Source: Haematobia irritans (taxonomy: Eukaryota; Arthropoda; Insecta; Diptera; Muscidae). Taken from it: 64,000 nucleotides of DNA. The stretch lies in the NCBI RefSeq assembly GCF_050003625.1, contig NC_134401.1:95830852-95894851 (forward strand), given 5' to 3'. Below the pieces are notes generated by a model that saw nothing but the letters and a program-made list of their open reading frames with translations, did no database searches and had not been told where the DNA came from. The position numbers and the translations under genes were made by a program. How positions within the stretch are numbered: the stretch's first letter is position 1; each line of letters starts with the position of its first letter. Of this stretch, positions 1 through 12,450 are shown piece after piece.

Positions 1-2770
1 TTTTTTGATGGTGGTCACGAATTATCGTCCTTTTCGCTCTAGGACGCATATTTAAGGAGATATGGCCAAAAGAAGTTTTTCATATGAAAATTTCATTTTT
101 TTTAGGTTTTGGGTGGATTTTTGAATTTTTTGAGGGTGGTCACGAATTATCGTCCTTTTCGCTCTAGGACGCATATTTAAGGAGATATGGCCAAAAGAAG
201 TTTTTCATATAAAAATTTCAATTTTTTTAGGTTTTGGGTGGATTTTTGAATTTTTTGAGGGTGGTCACGAATTATCGTCCTTTGCGCTATAGGACGCATA
301 TTTAAGGAGATATGGCCAAAAGAAGTTTTTCATATAAAAATTTCAATTTTTTTAGGTTTTGGGTGGATTTTTGAATTTTTTGAGGGTGGTCACGAATTAT
401 CGTCCTTTTCGCTCTAGGACGCTTAGTTTAGGAGATATGGCCAAAATAAGTTTTTCATATAAAAATTTCAATTTTTTTAGGTTTTGGGTGGATTTTTGAA
501 TTTTTTGAGGGTGGTCACGAATTATCGTCCTTTTCGCTCTAGGACGCTTAGTTGAGGAGATATGGCCAAAATAAGTTTTTCATATAAAAATTTCAATTTT
601 TTTAGGTTTTGGGTGGATTTTTGAATATTTTGAGGGTGGTCACGAATTATCGTCCTTTTTGCTCTAGGACGCTTAGTTTAGGAGATATGGCCAAAATAAG
701 TTTTTCATATAAAAATTTCAATTTTTTTAGGATTTGGGTGGATTTTTCAATTTTTTGATGGTGGTCACGAATTATCGTCCTTTTCGCTCTAGGACGCATA
801 TTTAAGGAGATATGGCCAAAAGAAGTTTTTCATATAAAAATTAAATTTTTTTTAGGTTTTGGGTGGATTTTTGAATTTTTTGAGGGTGGTCACGAATTAT
901 CGTCCTTTTCGCTCTAGGACGCATATTTAAGGAGATATGGCCAAAAGAAGTTTTTCATATAAAAATTTAAATTTTTTTAGGATTTGGGTGGATTTTTCAA
1001 CTTTTTGATGGTGGTCACAAATTATCGTCCTTTTCGCTCTAGGACGCATATTTAAGGAGATATGGCTAAAAGAAGTTTTTCATATAAAAATTTCAATTTT
1101 TTTAGGTTTTGGGTGGATTTTTGAATTTTTTGAGGGTGGTCACGAATTATCGTCCTTTTCGCTCTAGGACGCATATTTAAGGAGATATGGCCAAAATAAG
1201 TTTTTCATATAAAAATTTCAATTTTTTTAGGTTTTGGGTGGATTTTTCAATTTTTTGATGGTGGTCACGAATTATCGTCCTTTTCGCTCTAGGACGCATA
1301 TTTAAAGAGATATGGTCAAAAGAAGTTTTTCATATAAAAATTTCATTTTTTTTTAGGTTTTGGGTGGATTTTTCAATTTTTTGATGGTGGTCACGAATTA
1401 TCGTCCTTTTCGCTCTAGGACGCATATTTAAAGAGATATGGTCAAAAGAAGTTTTTCATATAAAAATTTCAATTTTTTTAGGTTTTGGGTGGATTTTTGA
1501 ATTTTTTGAGGGTGGTCACGAATTATCGTCCTTTTCGCTCTAGGACGCATATTTAAGGAGATATGGCCAAAAGAAGTTTTTCATATAAAAATTTCAATTT
1601 TTTTAGGTTTTGGGTGGATTTTTCAATTTTTTGAGGGTGGTCACGAATTATCGTCCTTTTCGCTCTAGGACGCTTAGTTTAGGAGATATGGCCAAAATAA
1701 GTTTTTCATATAAAAATTTCAATTTTTTTAGGATTTGGGTGGATTTTTCAATTTTTTGATGGTGGTCACGAATTATCGTCCTTTTCGCTCTAGGACCCAT
1801 ATTTAAGGACATATGGCCAAAAGAAGTTTTTCATATGAAAATTTAATTTTTTTTAGGTTTTGGGTGGATTTTTGAATTTTTTGAGGGTGGTCACGAATTA
1901 TCGTCCTTTTCGCTCTAGGACGCATATTTAAGGAGATATGGCCAAAAGAAGTTTTTCATATAAAAATTTCAATTTTTTTAGGTTTTGGGTGGATTTTTGA
2001 ATTTTTTGAGGGTGGTCACGAATTATCGTCCTTTGCGCTATAGGACGCATATTTAAGGAGATATGGCCAAAAGAAGTTTTTCATATAAAAATTTCAATTT
2101 TTTTAGGTTTTGGGTGGATTTTTCAATTTTTTGAGGGTGGTCACGAATTATCGTCCTTTTCGCTCTAGGACGCTTAGTTTAGGAGATATGGCCAAAATAA
2201 GTTTTTCATATAAAAATTTCAATTTTTTTAGGTTTTGGGTGGATTTTTGAATTTTTTGAGGGTGGTCACGAATTATCGTCCTTTTCGCTCTAGGACGCTT
2301 AGTTTAGGAGATATGGCCAAAATAAGTTTTTCATATAAAAATTTCAATATTTTTAGGTTTTGGGTGGATTTTTGAATATTTTGAGGGTGGTCACGAATTA
2401 TCGTCCTTTTTGCTCTAGGACGCTTAGTTTAGGAGATATGGCCAAAATAAGTTTTTCATATAAAAATTTCAATTTTTTTAGGATTTGGGTGGATTTTTCA
2501 ATTTTTTGATGGTGGTCACGAATTATCGTCCTTTTCGCTCTAGGACGCATATTTAAGGAGATATGGCCAAAAGAAGTTTTTCATATAAAAATTAAATTTT
2601 TTTTAGGTTTTGGGTGGATTTTTGAATTTTTTGAGGGTGGTCACGAATTATCGTCCTTTTCGCTCTAGGACGCATATTTAAGGAGATATGGCCAAAAGAA
2701 GTTTTTCATATAAAAATTTCAATTTTTTTAGGATTTGGGTGGATTTTTCAATTTTTTGATAGTGGTCACA
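1..2770 (+). repeat. Higher-order repeat, 1,751-bp spacing (14 monomers)
   Basis: The order of variant monomers in about 1-1015 recurs about 1,751 bp downstream. The TTTGCGCTATAGG variant is at 281 and again at 2032, and the rarer CACAAATTATCG variant is at 1016 and again at 2767, the same shift. The copies differ by scattered substitutions; for example GCTTAGTTGAGG near 546 is GCTTAGTTTAGG in the second copy. The left limit may lie outside the window. Confidence 0.7.
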
Positions 2771-2859
2771 AATTATCGTCCTTTTCGCTCTAGGACGCAT
2801 ATTTAAGGAGATATGGCTAAAAGAAGTTTTTCATATAAAAATTTCAATTTTTTTAGGTT

Positions 2860-3010
2860 TTGGGTGGATGGTCACGAATTATCGTCCTTTTCGCTGTAGG
2901 ACGCATATTTAAGGAGATATGGCCAAAAGAAGTTTTTCATATAAAAATTTCAATTTTTTAGGTTTTGGGTGGATTTTTCAATTTTTTGCTGTAGGACGCA
3001 TATTTAAGGA
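2860..3010 (+). repeat. Two adjacent truncated satellite monomers
   Basis: Near 2866-2871 GGGTGGAT runs directly into GGTCACGAATT, so the stretch normally containing TTTTGAATTTTTTGAGGG is missing. Near 2986-2990 CAATTTTTTG runs directly into CTGTAGGACGC, so the GGTGGTCACGAATTATCG block is missing. Two independent internal deletions in neighbouring monomers break the 125-bp rhythm locally and allow the 66-codon open frame seen here, which is not a gene. Confidence 0.85.
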
Positions 3011-3849
3011 GATATGGCCAAAAGAAGTTTTTCATATAAAAATTTCATTTTTTTTAGGTTTTGGGTGGATTTTTCAATTTTTTGATGGTGGTCACGAATT
3101 ATCGTCCTTTTCGCTCTAGGACGCATATTTAAAGAGATATGGTCAAAAGAAGTTTTTCATATAAAAATTTCAATTTTTTTAGGTTTTGGGTGGATTTTTG
3201 AATTTTTTGAGGGTGGTCACGAATTATCGTCCTTTTCGCTCTAGGACGCATATTTAAGGAGATATGGCCAAAATAAGTTTTTCATATAAAAATTTCAATT
3301 TTTTTAGGTTTTGGGTGGATTTTTCAATTTTTTGAGGGTGGTCACGAATTATCGTCCTTTTCGCTCTAGGACGCTTAGTTTAGGAGATATGGCCAAAAGA
3401 AGTTTTTCATATAAAAATTTCAATTTTTTTAGGTTTTGGGTGGATTTTTGAATTTTTTGAGGGTGGTCACGAATTATCGTCCTTTTCGCTCTAGGACGCA
3501 TATTTAAGGAGATATGGCCAAAAGAAGTTTTTCATATAAAAATTTCAATTTTTTTAGGTTTTGGGTGGATTTTTCAATTTTTTGATGGTGGTCACGAATT
3601 ATCGTCCTTTTCGCTGTAGGACGCATATTTAAGGAGATATGGTCAAAAGAATTTTTTCATATAAAAATTTCAATTTTTTTAGGTTTTGGGTGGATTTTTG
3701 AATTTTTTGAGGGTGGTCACGAATTATCGTCCTTTTCGCTCTAGGACGCATATTTAAGGAGATATGGCCAAAATAAGTTGTTCATATAAAAATTTCAATT
3801 TTTTTAGGTTTTGGGTGGATTTTTCAATTTTTTGAGGGTGGTCACGAAT

Positions 3850-4870
3850 TATCGTCCTTTTCGCTCTAGGACACTTAGTTTAGGAGATATGGCCAAAATA
3901 AGTTTTTCATATAAAAATTTCAATTTTTTTAGGATTTGGGTGGACTTTTCAATTTTTTGATGGTGGTCACGAATTATCGTCCTTTTCGCTCTAGGACGCA
4001 TATTTAAGGAGATATGGCCAAAAGAAGTTTTTCATATAAAAATTTCAATTTTTTTAGGTTTTGGGTGGATTTTTGCATTTTTTGAGGGTGGTCACGAATT
4101 ATCGTCCTTTTCGCTCTAGGACGCTTAGTTTAGGAGATATGGCCAAAATAAGTTTTTCATATAAAAATTTCATTTTTTTTTTAGGTTTGGGTGGATTTTT
4201 GAATATTTTGAGGGTGGTCACGAATTATCGTCCTTTTCGCTCTAGGACGCATATTTAAGGAGATATGGCCAAAAGAAGTTTTTCATATAAAAATTTAAAT
4301 TTTTTTAGGTTTTGGGTGGATTTTTGAAGTTTTTGAGGGTGGTCACGAATTATCGTCCTTTTTGCTCTAGGACGCTTAGTTTAGGAGATATGGCCAAAAT
4401 AAGTTTTTCATATAAAAATTTCAATTTTTTTAGGATTTGGGTGGACTTTTCAATTTTTTGATGGTGGTCACGAATTATCGTCCTTTTCGCTCTAGGACGC
4501 ATATTTAAGGAGATATGGCCAAAAGAAGTTTTTCATATAAAAATTTCAATTTTTTTAGGTTTTGGGTGGATTTTTGCATTTTTTGAGGGTGGTCACGAAT
4601 TATCGTCCTTTTCGCTCGAGGACGCTTAGTTTAGGAGATATGGCCAAAATAAGTTTTTCATATAAAAATTTCATTTTTTTTTTAGGTTTGGGTGGATTTT
4701 TGAATATTTTGAGGGTGGTCACGAATTATCGTCCTTTTCGCTCTAGGACGCATATTTAAGGAGATATGGCCAAAAGAAGTTTTTCATATAAAAATTTCAA
4801 TTTTTTTAGGTTTTGGGTGGATTTTTGAAGTTTTTGAGGGTGGTCACGAATTATCGTCCTTTTTGCTCTA
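3850..4870 (+). repeat. 501-bp tandem duplication (4 monomers)
   Basis: Two consecutive four-monomer blocks share rare variants 501 bp apart. They include GGATTTTTGCATTTTTTGAGG (4070 region and 4571 region), an unusually long T-run followed by AGGTTTGGGTGG with one fewer T, and TTTTTGAAGTTTTTGAGGG. The 65-codon open frames at 4061 and 4562 translate identically, which reflects this copying and not selection on a protein. Small differences remain, such as CGCTCTAGG versus CGCTCGAGG near 4616. Confidence 0.85.
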
Positions 4871-4999
4871 GGACGCTTAGTTTAGGAGATATGGCCAAAA
4901 TAAGTTTTTCATATAAAAATTTCAATTTTTTTAAGATTTGGGTGGATTTTTCAATTTTTTGATGGTGGTCACGAATTATCGTCCTTTTCGCTCTAGGAC

Positions 5000-5900
5000 G
5001 CATATTTAAGGAGATATGGCCAAAAGAAGTTTTTCATATGAAAATTTCATTTTTTTTTAGGTTTTGGGTGGATTTTTGAATTTTTTGAGGGTGGTCACGA
5101 ATTATCGTCCTTTTCGCTCTAGGACGCATATTTAAGGAGATATGGCCAAAAGAAGTTTTTCATATAAAAATTTCAATTTTTTTAGGTTTTGGGTGGATTT
5201 TTGAATATTTTGAGGGTGGTCACGAATTATCGTCCTTTTCGCTCTAGGACGCATATTTAAGGAGATATGGCCAAAATAAGTTTTTCATATAAAAATTTCA
5301 ATTTTTTTAGGTTTTGGGTGGATTTTTCAATTTTTTGAGGGTGGTCACGAATTATCGTCCTTTTCGCTCTAGGACGCTTAGTTAAGGAGATATGGCCAAA
5401 ATAAGTTTTTCACATAAAAATTTAAATTTTTTTAAGATTTGGGTGGACGCATATTTAAGGAGATATGGCCAAAAGAAGTTTTTCATATGAAAATTTCATT
5501 TTTTTTTAGGTTTTGGGTGGATTTTTGAATTTTTTGAGGGTGGTCACGAATTATCGTCCTTTTCGCTCTAGGACGCATATTTAAGGAGATATGGCCAAAA
5601 GAAGTTTTTCATATAAAAATTTCAATTTTTTTAGGTTTTGGGTGGATTTTTGAATATTTTGAGGGTGGTCACGAATTATCGTCCTTTTCGCTCTAGGACG
5701 CATATTTAAGGAGATATGGCCAAAATAAGTTTTTCATATAAAAATTTCAATTTTTTTAGGTTTTGGGTGGATTTTTCAATTTTTTGAGGGTGGTCACGAA
5801 TTATCGTCCTTTTCGCTCTAGGACGCTTAGTTAAGGAGATATGGCCAAAATAAGTTTTTCACATAAAAATTTAAATTTTTTTAAGATTTGGGTGGATTTT
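5000..5900 (+). repeat. 449-bp tandem duplication with a deletion at the junction
   Basis: The variant CATATGAAAATTTCAT followed by a long T-run ends its CATATG at 5040 and again at 5489. The rare CACATAAAAATTTAAAT variant is at 5411 and 5860. Both give a 449-bp shift. At about 5447-5452, GGGTGGA runs directly into CGCATATTTAAGG, so most of one monomer is lost exactly where the two copies meet. This looks like the breakpoint of an out-of-register exchange. Confidence 0.85.
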
Positions 5901-8900
5901 TCAATTTTTTGATGGTGGTCACGAATTATCGTCCTTTTCGCTCTAGGACGCATATTTAAAGAGATATGGTCAAAAGAAGTTTTTTATATAAAAATTTCAA
6001 TTTTTTTAGGTTTTGGGTGGATTTTTGAATTTTTTGAGGGTGGTCACGAATTATCGTCCTTTTCGCTCTAGGACGCATATTTAAGGAGATATGGCCAAAA
6101 TAAGTTTTTCATATAAAAATTTCAATTTTTTTAGGTTTTGGGTGGATTTTTCAATTTTTTGAGGGTGGTCACGAATTATCGTCCTTTTCGCTCTAGGACG
6201 CTTAGTTTAGGAGATATTGCCAAAATAAGTTTTTCATATAAAAATTTCAATTTTTTTAGGTTTTGGGTGGATTTTTCAATTTTTTGATGGTGGTCACGAA
6301 TTATCGTCCTTTTCGCTCTAGGACGCTTAGTTTAGGAGATATGGTCAAAATAAGTTTTTCATATGAAAATTTCATTTTTTTTAGGTTTTGGGTGGATTTT
6401 TGAATTTTTTGGGGTGGTCACGAATTATCGTCCTTTTCGCTCTAGGACGCATATTTAAGGAGATATGGCCAAAAGAAGTTTTTCATATAAAAATTTCAAT
6501 TTTTTTAGGTTTTGGGTGGATTTTTGAATTTTTTGAGGGTGGTCACGAATTATCGTCCTTTGCGCTATAGGACGCATATTTAAGGAGATATGGCCAAAAG
6601 AAGTTTTTCATATAAAAATTTCAATTTTTTTAGGTTTTGGGTGGATTTTTCAATTTTTTGATGGTGGTCACAAATTATCGTCCTTTTCGCTCTAGGACGC
6701 ATATTTAAGGAGATATGGCTAAAAGAAGTTTTTCATATAAAAATTTCAATTTTTTTAGGTTTTGGGTGGATTTTTCAATTTTTTGAGGGTGGTCACGAAT
6801 TATCGTCCTTTTCGCTCTAGGACGCTTAGTTTAGGAGATATGGCCAAAATAAGTTTTTCATATAAAAATTTCAATTTTTTTAGGTTTTGGGTGGATTTTT
6901 CAATTTTTTGAGAGTGGTCACGAATTATCGTCCTTTTCGCTCTAGGACGCTTAGTTTAGGAGATATGGCCAAAATAAGTTTTTCATATAAAAATTTCAAT
7001 TTTTTTAGGTTTTGGGTGGATTTTTGAATTTTTTGAGGGTGGTCACGAATTATCGTCCTTTTCGCTCTAGGACGCTTAGTTTAGGAGATATGGCCAAAAT
7101 AAGTTTTTCATATAAAAATTTCAATTTTTTAGGATTTGGGTGGATTTTTCAATTTTTTGATGGTGGTCACGAATTATCGTCCTTTTCGCTCTAGGACGCA
7201 TATTTAAGGAGATATGGCCAAAAGAAGTTTTTCATATAAAAATTAAATTTTTTTTAGGTTTTGGGTGGATTTTTGAATTTTTTGAGGGTGGTCACGAATT
7301 ATCGTCCTTTTCGCTCTAGGACGCATATTTAAGGAGATATGGCCAAAAGAAGTTTTTCATATAAAAATTTCAATTTTTTTAGGATTTGGGTGGATTTTTC
7401 AATTTTTTGATGGTGGTCACAAATTATCGTCCTTTTCGCTCTAGGACGCATATTTAAGGAGATATGGCTAAAAGAAGTTTTTCATATAAAAATTTCAATT
7501 TTTTTAGGTTTTGGGTGGATTTTTGAATTTTTTGAGGGTGGTCACGAATTATCGTCCTTTTCGCTGTAGGACGCATATTTAAGGAGATATGGCCAAAAGA
7601 AGTTTTTCATATAAAAATTTCATTTTTTTTAGGTTTTGGGTGGGTTTTTAAATTTTTTGATGGTGGTCACGAATTATCGTCCTTTTCGCTCTAGGACGCA
7701 TATTTAAAGAGATATGGTCAAAAGAAGTTTTTCATATAAAAATTTCAATTTTTTTAGGTTTTGGGTGGATTTTTGAATTTTTTGAGGGTGGTCACGAATT
7801 ATCGTCCTTTTCGCTCTAGGACGCATATTTAAGGAGATATGGCCAAAATAAGTTTTTCATATAAAAATTTCAATTTTTTTAGGTTTTGGGTGGATTTTTC
7901 AATTTTTTGAGGGTGGTCACGAATTATCGTCCTTTTCGCTCTAGGACGCTTAGTTTAGGAGATATGGCCAAAATAAGTTTTTCATATAAAAATTTCAATT
8001 TTTTTAGGATTTGGGTGGATTTTTCAATTTTTTGATGGTGGTCACGAATTATCGTCCTTTTCGCTCTAGGACGCATATTTAAGGAGATATGGCCAAAAGA
8101 AGTTTTTCATATGAAAATTTCATTTTTTTAGGTTTTGGGTGGATTTTTGAATTTTTTGAAGGTGGTCACGAATTATCGTCCTTTTCGCTCTAGGACGCAT
8201 ATTTAAGGAGATATGGCCAAAAGAAGTTTTTCATATAAAAATTTCAATTTTTTCAGGGTTTGGGTGGATTTTTGAATATTTTGAGGGTGGTCACGAATTA
8301 TCGTCCTTTTCGCTCTAGGACGCATATTTAAGGAGATATGGCCAAAAGAAGTTTTTCATATAAAAATTTCAATTTTTTTAGGTTTTGGGTGGATTTTTGA
8401 AGTTTTTGAGGGTGGTCACGAATTATCGTCCTTTGCGCTATAGGACGCATATTTAAGGAGATATGGCCAAAAGAAGTTTTTCATATAAAAATTTCAATTT
8501 TTTTAGGTTTTGGGTGGATTTTTGAATTTTTTGAGGGTGGTCACGAATTATCGTCCTTTTCGCTGTAGGACGCATATTTAAGGAGATATGGCCAAAAGAA
8601 GTTTTTCATATAAAAATTTCAATTTTTTCAGTTTTTGGGTGGATTTTTGAATTTTTTGAGGGTGGTCACGAATTATCGTCCTTTTCGCTCTAGGACGCTT
8701 AGTTTAGGAGATATGGCCAAAATAAGTTTTTCATATAAAAATTTCAATTTTTTTAGGATTTGGGTGGATTTTTCAATTTTTTGATGGTGGTCACGAATTA
8801 TCGTCCTTTTCGCTCTAGGACGCATATTTAAGGAGATATGGCCAAAAGAAGTTTTTCATATGAAAATTTCATTTTTTTTAGGTTTTGGGTGGATTTTTGA

Positions 8901-10399
8901 ATTTTTTGAGGGTGGTCACGAATTATCGTCCTTTTCGCTCTAGGGCGCATATTTAAGGAGATATGGCCGAAAGAAGTTTTTCCTTTAAAAATTTCAATTT
9001 TTTTAGGTTTTGGGTGGATTTTTGAATTTTTTGAGGGTGGTCACGAATTATCGTCCTTTGCGCTATAGGACGCATATTTAAGGAGATATGGCCAAAAGAA
9101 GTTTTTCATATAAAAATTTCAATTTTTTTAGGTTTTGGGTGGATTTTTGAAATTTTTGAGGGTGGTCACGATATATCGTCCTTTTCGCTCTAGGACGCTT
9201 AGTTTAGGAGATATGGCCAAAATAAGTTTTTCATATAAAAATTTCAATTTTTTTAGGTTTTGGGTGGATTTTTGAATTTTTTGAGGGTGGTCACGAATTA
9301 TCGTCCTTTTCGCTCTAGGACGCTTAGTTTAGGAGATATGGCCAAAATAAGGTTTTCATATAAAAATTTCAATTTTTTTAGGTTTTGGGTGGATTTTTGA
9401 ATATTTTGAGGGTGGTCACGAATTATCGTCCTTTTTGCTCTAGGACGCTTAGTTTAGGAGATATGGCCAAAATAAGTTTTTCATATAAAAATTTCAATTT
9501 TTTTAGGATTTGGGTGGATTTTTCAATTTTTCGATGGTGGTCACGAATTATCGTCCTTTTCGCTCTAGGACGCATATTTAAGGAGATATGGCCAAAAGAA
9601 GTTTTTCATATAAAAATTAAATTTTTTTTAGGTTTTGGGTGGATTTTTGAATTTTTTGAGGGTGGTCACGAATTATCGTCCTTTTCGCTCTAGGACGCAT
9701 ATTTAAGGAGATATGGCCAAAAGAAGTTTTTCATATAAAAATTTCAATTTTTTTAGGATTTGGGTGGATTTTTCAATTTTTTGATGGTGGTCACAAATTA
9801 TCGTCCTTTTCGCTCTAGGACGCATATTTAAGGAGATATGGCTAAAAGAAGTTTTTCATATAAAAATTTCAATTTTTTAAGGTTTTGGGTGGATTTGTGA
9901 ATTTTTTGAGGGTGGTCACGAATTATCGTCCTTTTCGCTGTAGGACGCATATTTAAGGAGATATAAGAAGTTTTTCATATAAAAATTTCATTTTTTTTAG
10001 GTTTTGGGTGGATTTTTCAATTTTTTGATGGTGGTCACGAATTATCGTCCTTTTCGCTCTAGGACGCATATTTAAAGAGATATGGTCAAAAGAAGTTTTT
10101 CATATAAAAATTTCAATTTTTTTAGGTTTTGGGTGGATTTTTGAATTTTTTGAGGGTGGTCACGAATTATCGTCCTTTTCGCTCTAGGACGCATATTTAA
10201 GGAGATATGGCCAAAATAAGTTTTTCATATAAAAATTTCAATTTTTTTAGGTTTTGGGTGGATTTTTCAATTTTTTGAGGGTGGTCACGAATTATCGTCC
10301 TTTTCGCTCTAGGACGCTTAGTTTAGGAGATATGGCCAAAATAAGTTTTTCATATAAAAATTTCAATTTTTTTAGGTTTTGGGTGGATTTTTGAATTTT

Positions 10400-12450
10400 T
10401 TGAAGGTGGTCACGAATTATCGTCCTTTTCGCTCTAGGACGCATATTTAAGGAGATATGGCCAAAAGAAGTTTTTCATATAAAAATTTCAATTTTTTCAG
10501 GTTTTGGGTGGATTTTTGAATATTTTGAGGGTGGTCACGAATTATCGTCCTTTTCGCTCTAGGACGCATATTTAAGGAGATATGGCCAAAAGAAGTTTTT
10601 CATATAAAAATTTCAATTTTTTTAGGTTTTGGGTGGATTTTTGAAGTTTTTGAGGGTGGTCACGAATTATCGTCCTTTGCGCTATAGGACGCATATTTAA
10701 GGAGATATGGCCAAAAGAAGTTTTTCATATAAAAATTTCAATTTTTTTAGGTTTTGGGTGGATTTTTGAATTTTTTGAGGGTGGTCACGAATTATCGTCC
10801 TTTTCGCTGTAGGACGCATATATAAGGAGATATGGCCAAAAGAAGTTTTTCATATAAAAATTTCAATTTTTTTAGGTTTTGGGTGGATTTTTCAATTTTT
10901 TGATGGTGGTCACGAATTATCGTCCTTTTCGCTGTAGGACGCATATTTAAGGAGATATGGTCAAAAAAAGTTTTTCATATAAAAATTTCAATTTTTTTAG
11001 GTTTTGGGTGGATTTTTGAATTTTTTGAGGGTGGTCACGAATTATCGTCCTTTTCGCTCTAGGACGCATATTTAAGGAGATATGGCCAAAATAAGTTTTT
11101 CATATAAAAATTTCAATTTTTTTAGGTTTTGGGTGGATTTTTCAATTTTTTGAGGGTGGTCACGAATTATCGTCCTTTTCGCTCTAGGACGCATATTTAA
11201 AGAGATATGGTCAAAAGAAGTTTTTCATATAAAAATTTCAATTTTTTTAGGTTTTGGGTGGATTTTTGAATTTTTTGAGGGTGGTCACGAATTATCGTCC
11301 TTTTCGCTCTAGGACGCATATTTAAGGAGATATGGCCAAAATAAGTTTTTCATATAAAAATTTCAATTTTTTTAGGTTTTGGGTGGATTTTTCAATTTTT
11401 TGAGGGTGGTCACGAATTATCGTCCTTTTCGCTCTAGGACGCTTAGTTTAGGAGATATGGCCAAAATAAGTTTTTCATATAAAAATTTCAATTTTTTTAG
11501 GATTTGGGTGGATTTTTCAATTTTTTGATGGTGGTCACGAATTATCGTCCTTTTCGCTCTAGGACGCATATTTAAGGAGATATGGCCAAAAGAAGTTTTT
11601 CATATGAAAATTTCATTTTTTTAGGTTTTGGGTGGATTTTTGAATTTTTTGAAGGTGGTCACGAATTATCGTCCTTTTCGCTCTAGGACGCATATTTAAG
11701 GAGATATGGCCAAAAGAAGTTTTTCATATAAAAATTTCAATTTTTTCAGGTTTTGGGTGGATTTTTGAATATTTTGAGGGTGGTCACGAATTATCGTCCT
11801 TTTCGCTCTAGGACGCATATTTGAGGAGATATGGCCAAAAGAAGTTTTTCATATAAAAATTTCAATTTTTTTAGGTTTTGGGTGGATTTTTGAAGTTTTT
11901 GAGGGTGGTCACGAATTATCGTCCTTTGCGCTATAGGACGCATATTTAAGGAGATATGGCCAAAAGAAGTTTTTCATATAAAAATTTCAATTTTTTTAGG
12001 TTTTGGGTGGATTTTTGAATTTTTTGAGGGTGGTCACGAATTATCGTCCTTTTCGCTGTAGGACGCATATTTAAGGAGATATGGCCAAAAGAAGTTTTTC
12101 ATATAAAAATTTCAATTTTTTTAGGTTTTGGGTGGATTTTTCAATTTTTTGATGGTGGTCACGAATTATCGTCCTTTTCGCTGTAGGACGCATATTTAAG
12201 GAGATATGGTCAAAAGAAGTTTTTCATATAAAAATTTCAATTTTTTTAGGTTTTGGGTGGATTTTTGAATTTTTTGAGGGTGGTCACGAATTATCGTCCT
12301 TTTCGCTCTAGGACGCATATTTAAGGAGATATGACCAAAATTAGTTTTTCATATAAAAATTTCAATTTTTTTAGGTTTTGGGTGGATTTTTCAATTTTTT
12401 GAGGGTGGTCACGAATTATCGTCCTTTTCGCTCTAGGACGCATATTTAAG
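10400..12450 (+). repeat. 1,250-bp internal repeat (10 monomers) inside the higher-order unit
   Basis: Within the first higher-order unit the series GAAGGTGG, TTTTTTCAGG, GAAGTTTTTGAGG, GCGCTATAGG, GCTGTAGG, GCTGTAGG, ATGGTCAAAA occurs twice. GAAGGTGG is at 10402 and 11651, and the TTTTTTCAGG variant is at about 10498 and 11748. The duplication is nested, so it came before the triplication of the larger unit. A related run is also seen at about 8100-8640. Confidence 0.78.
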
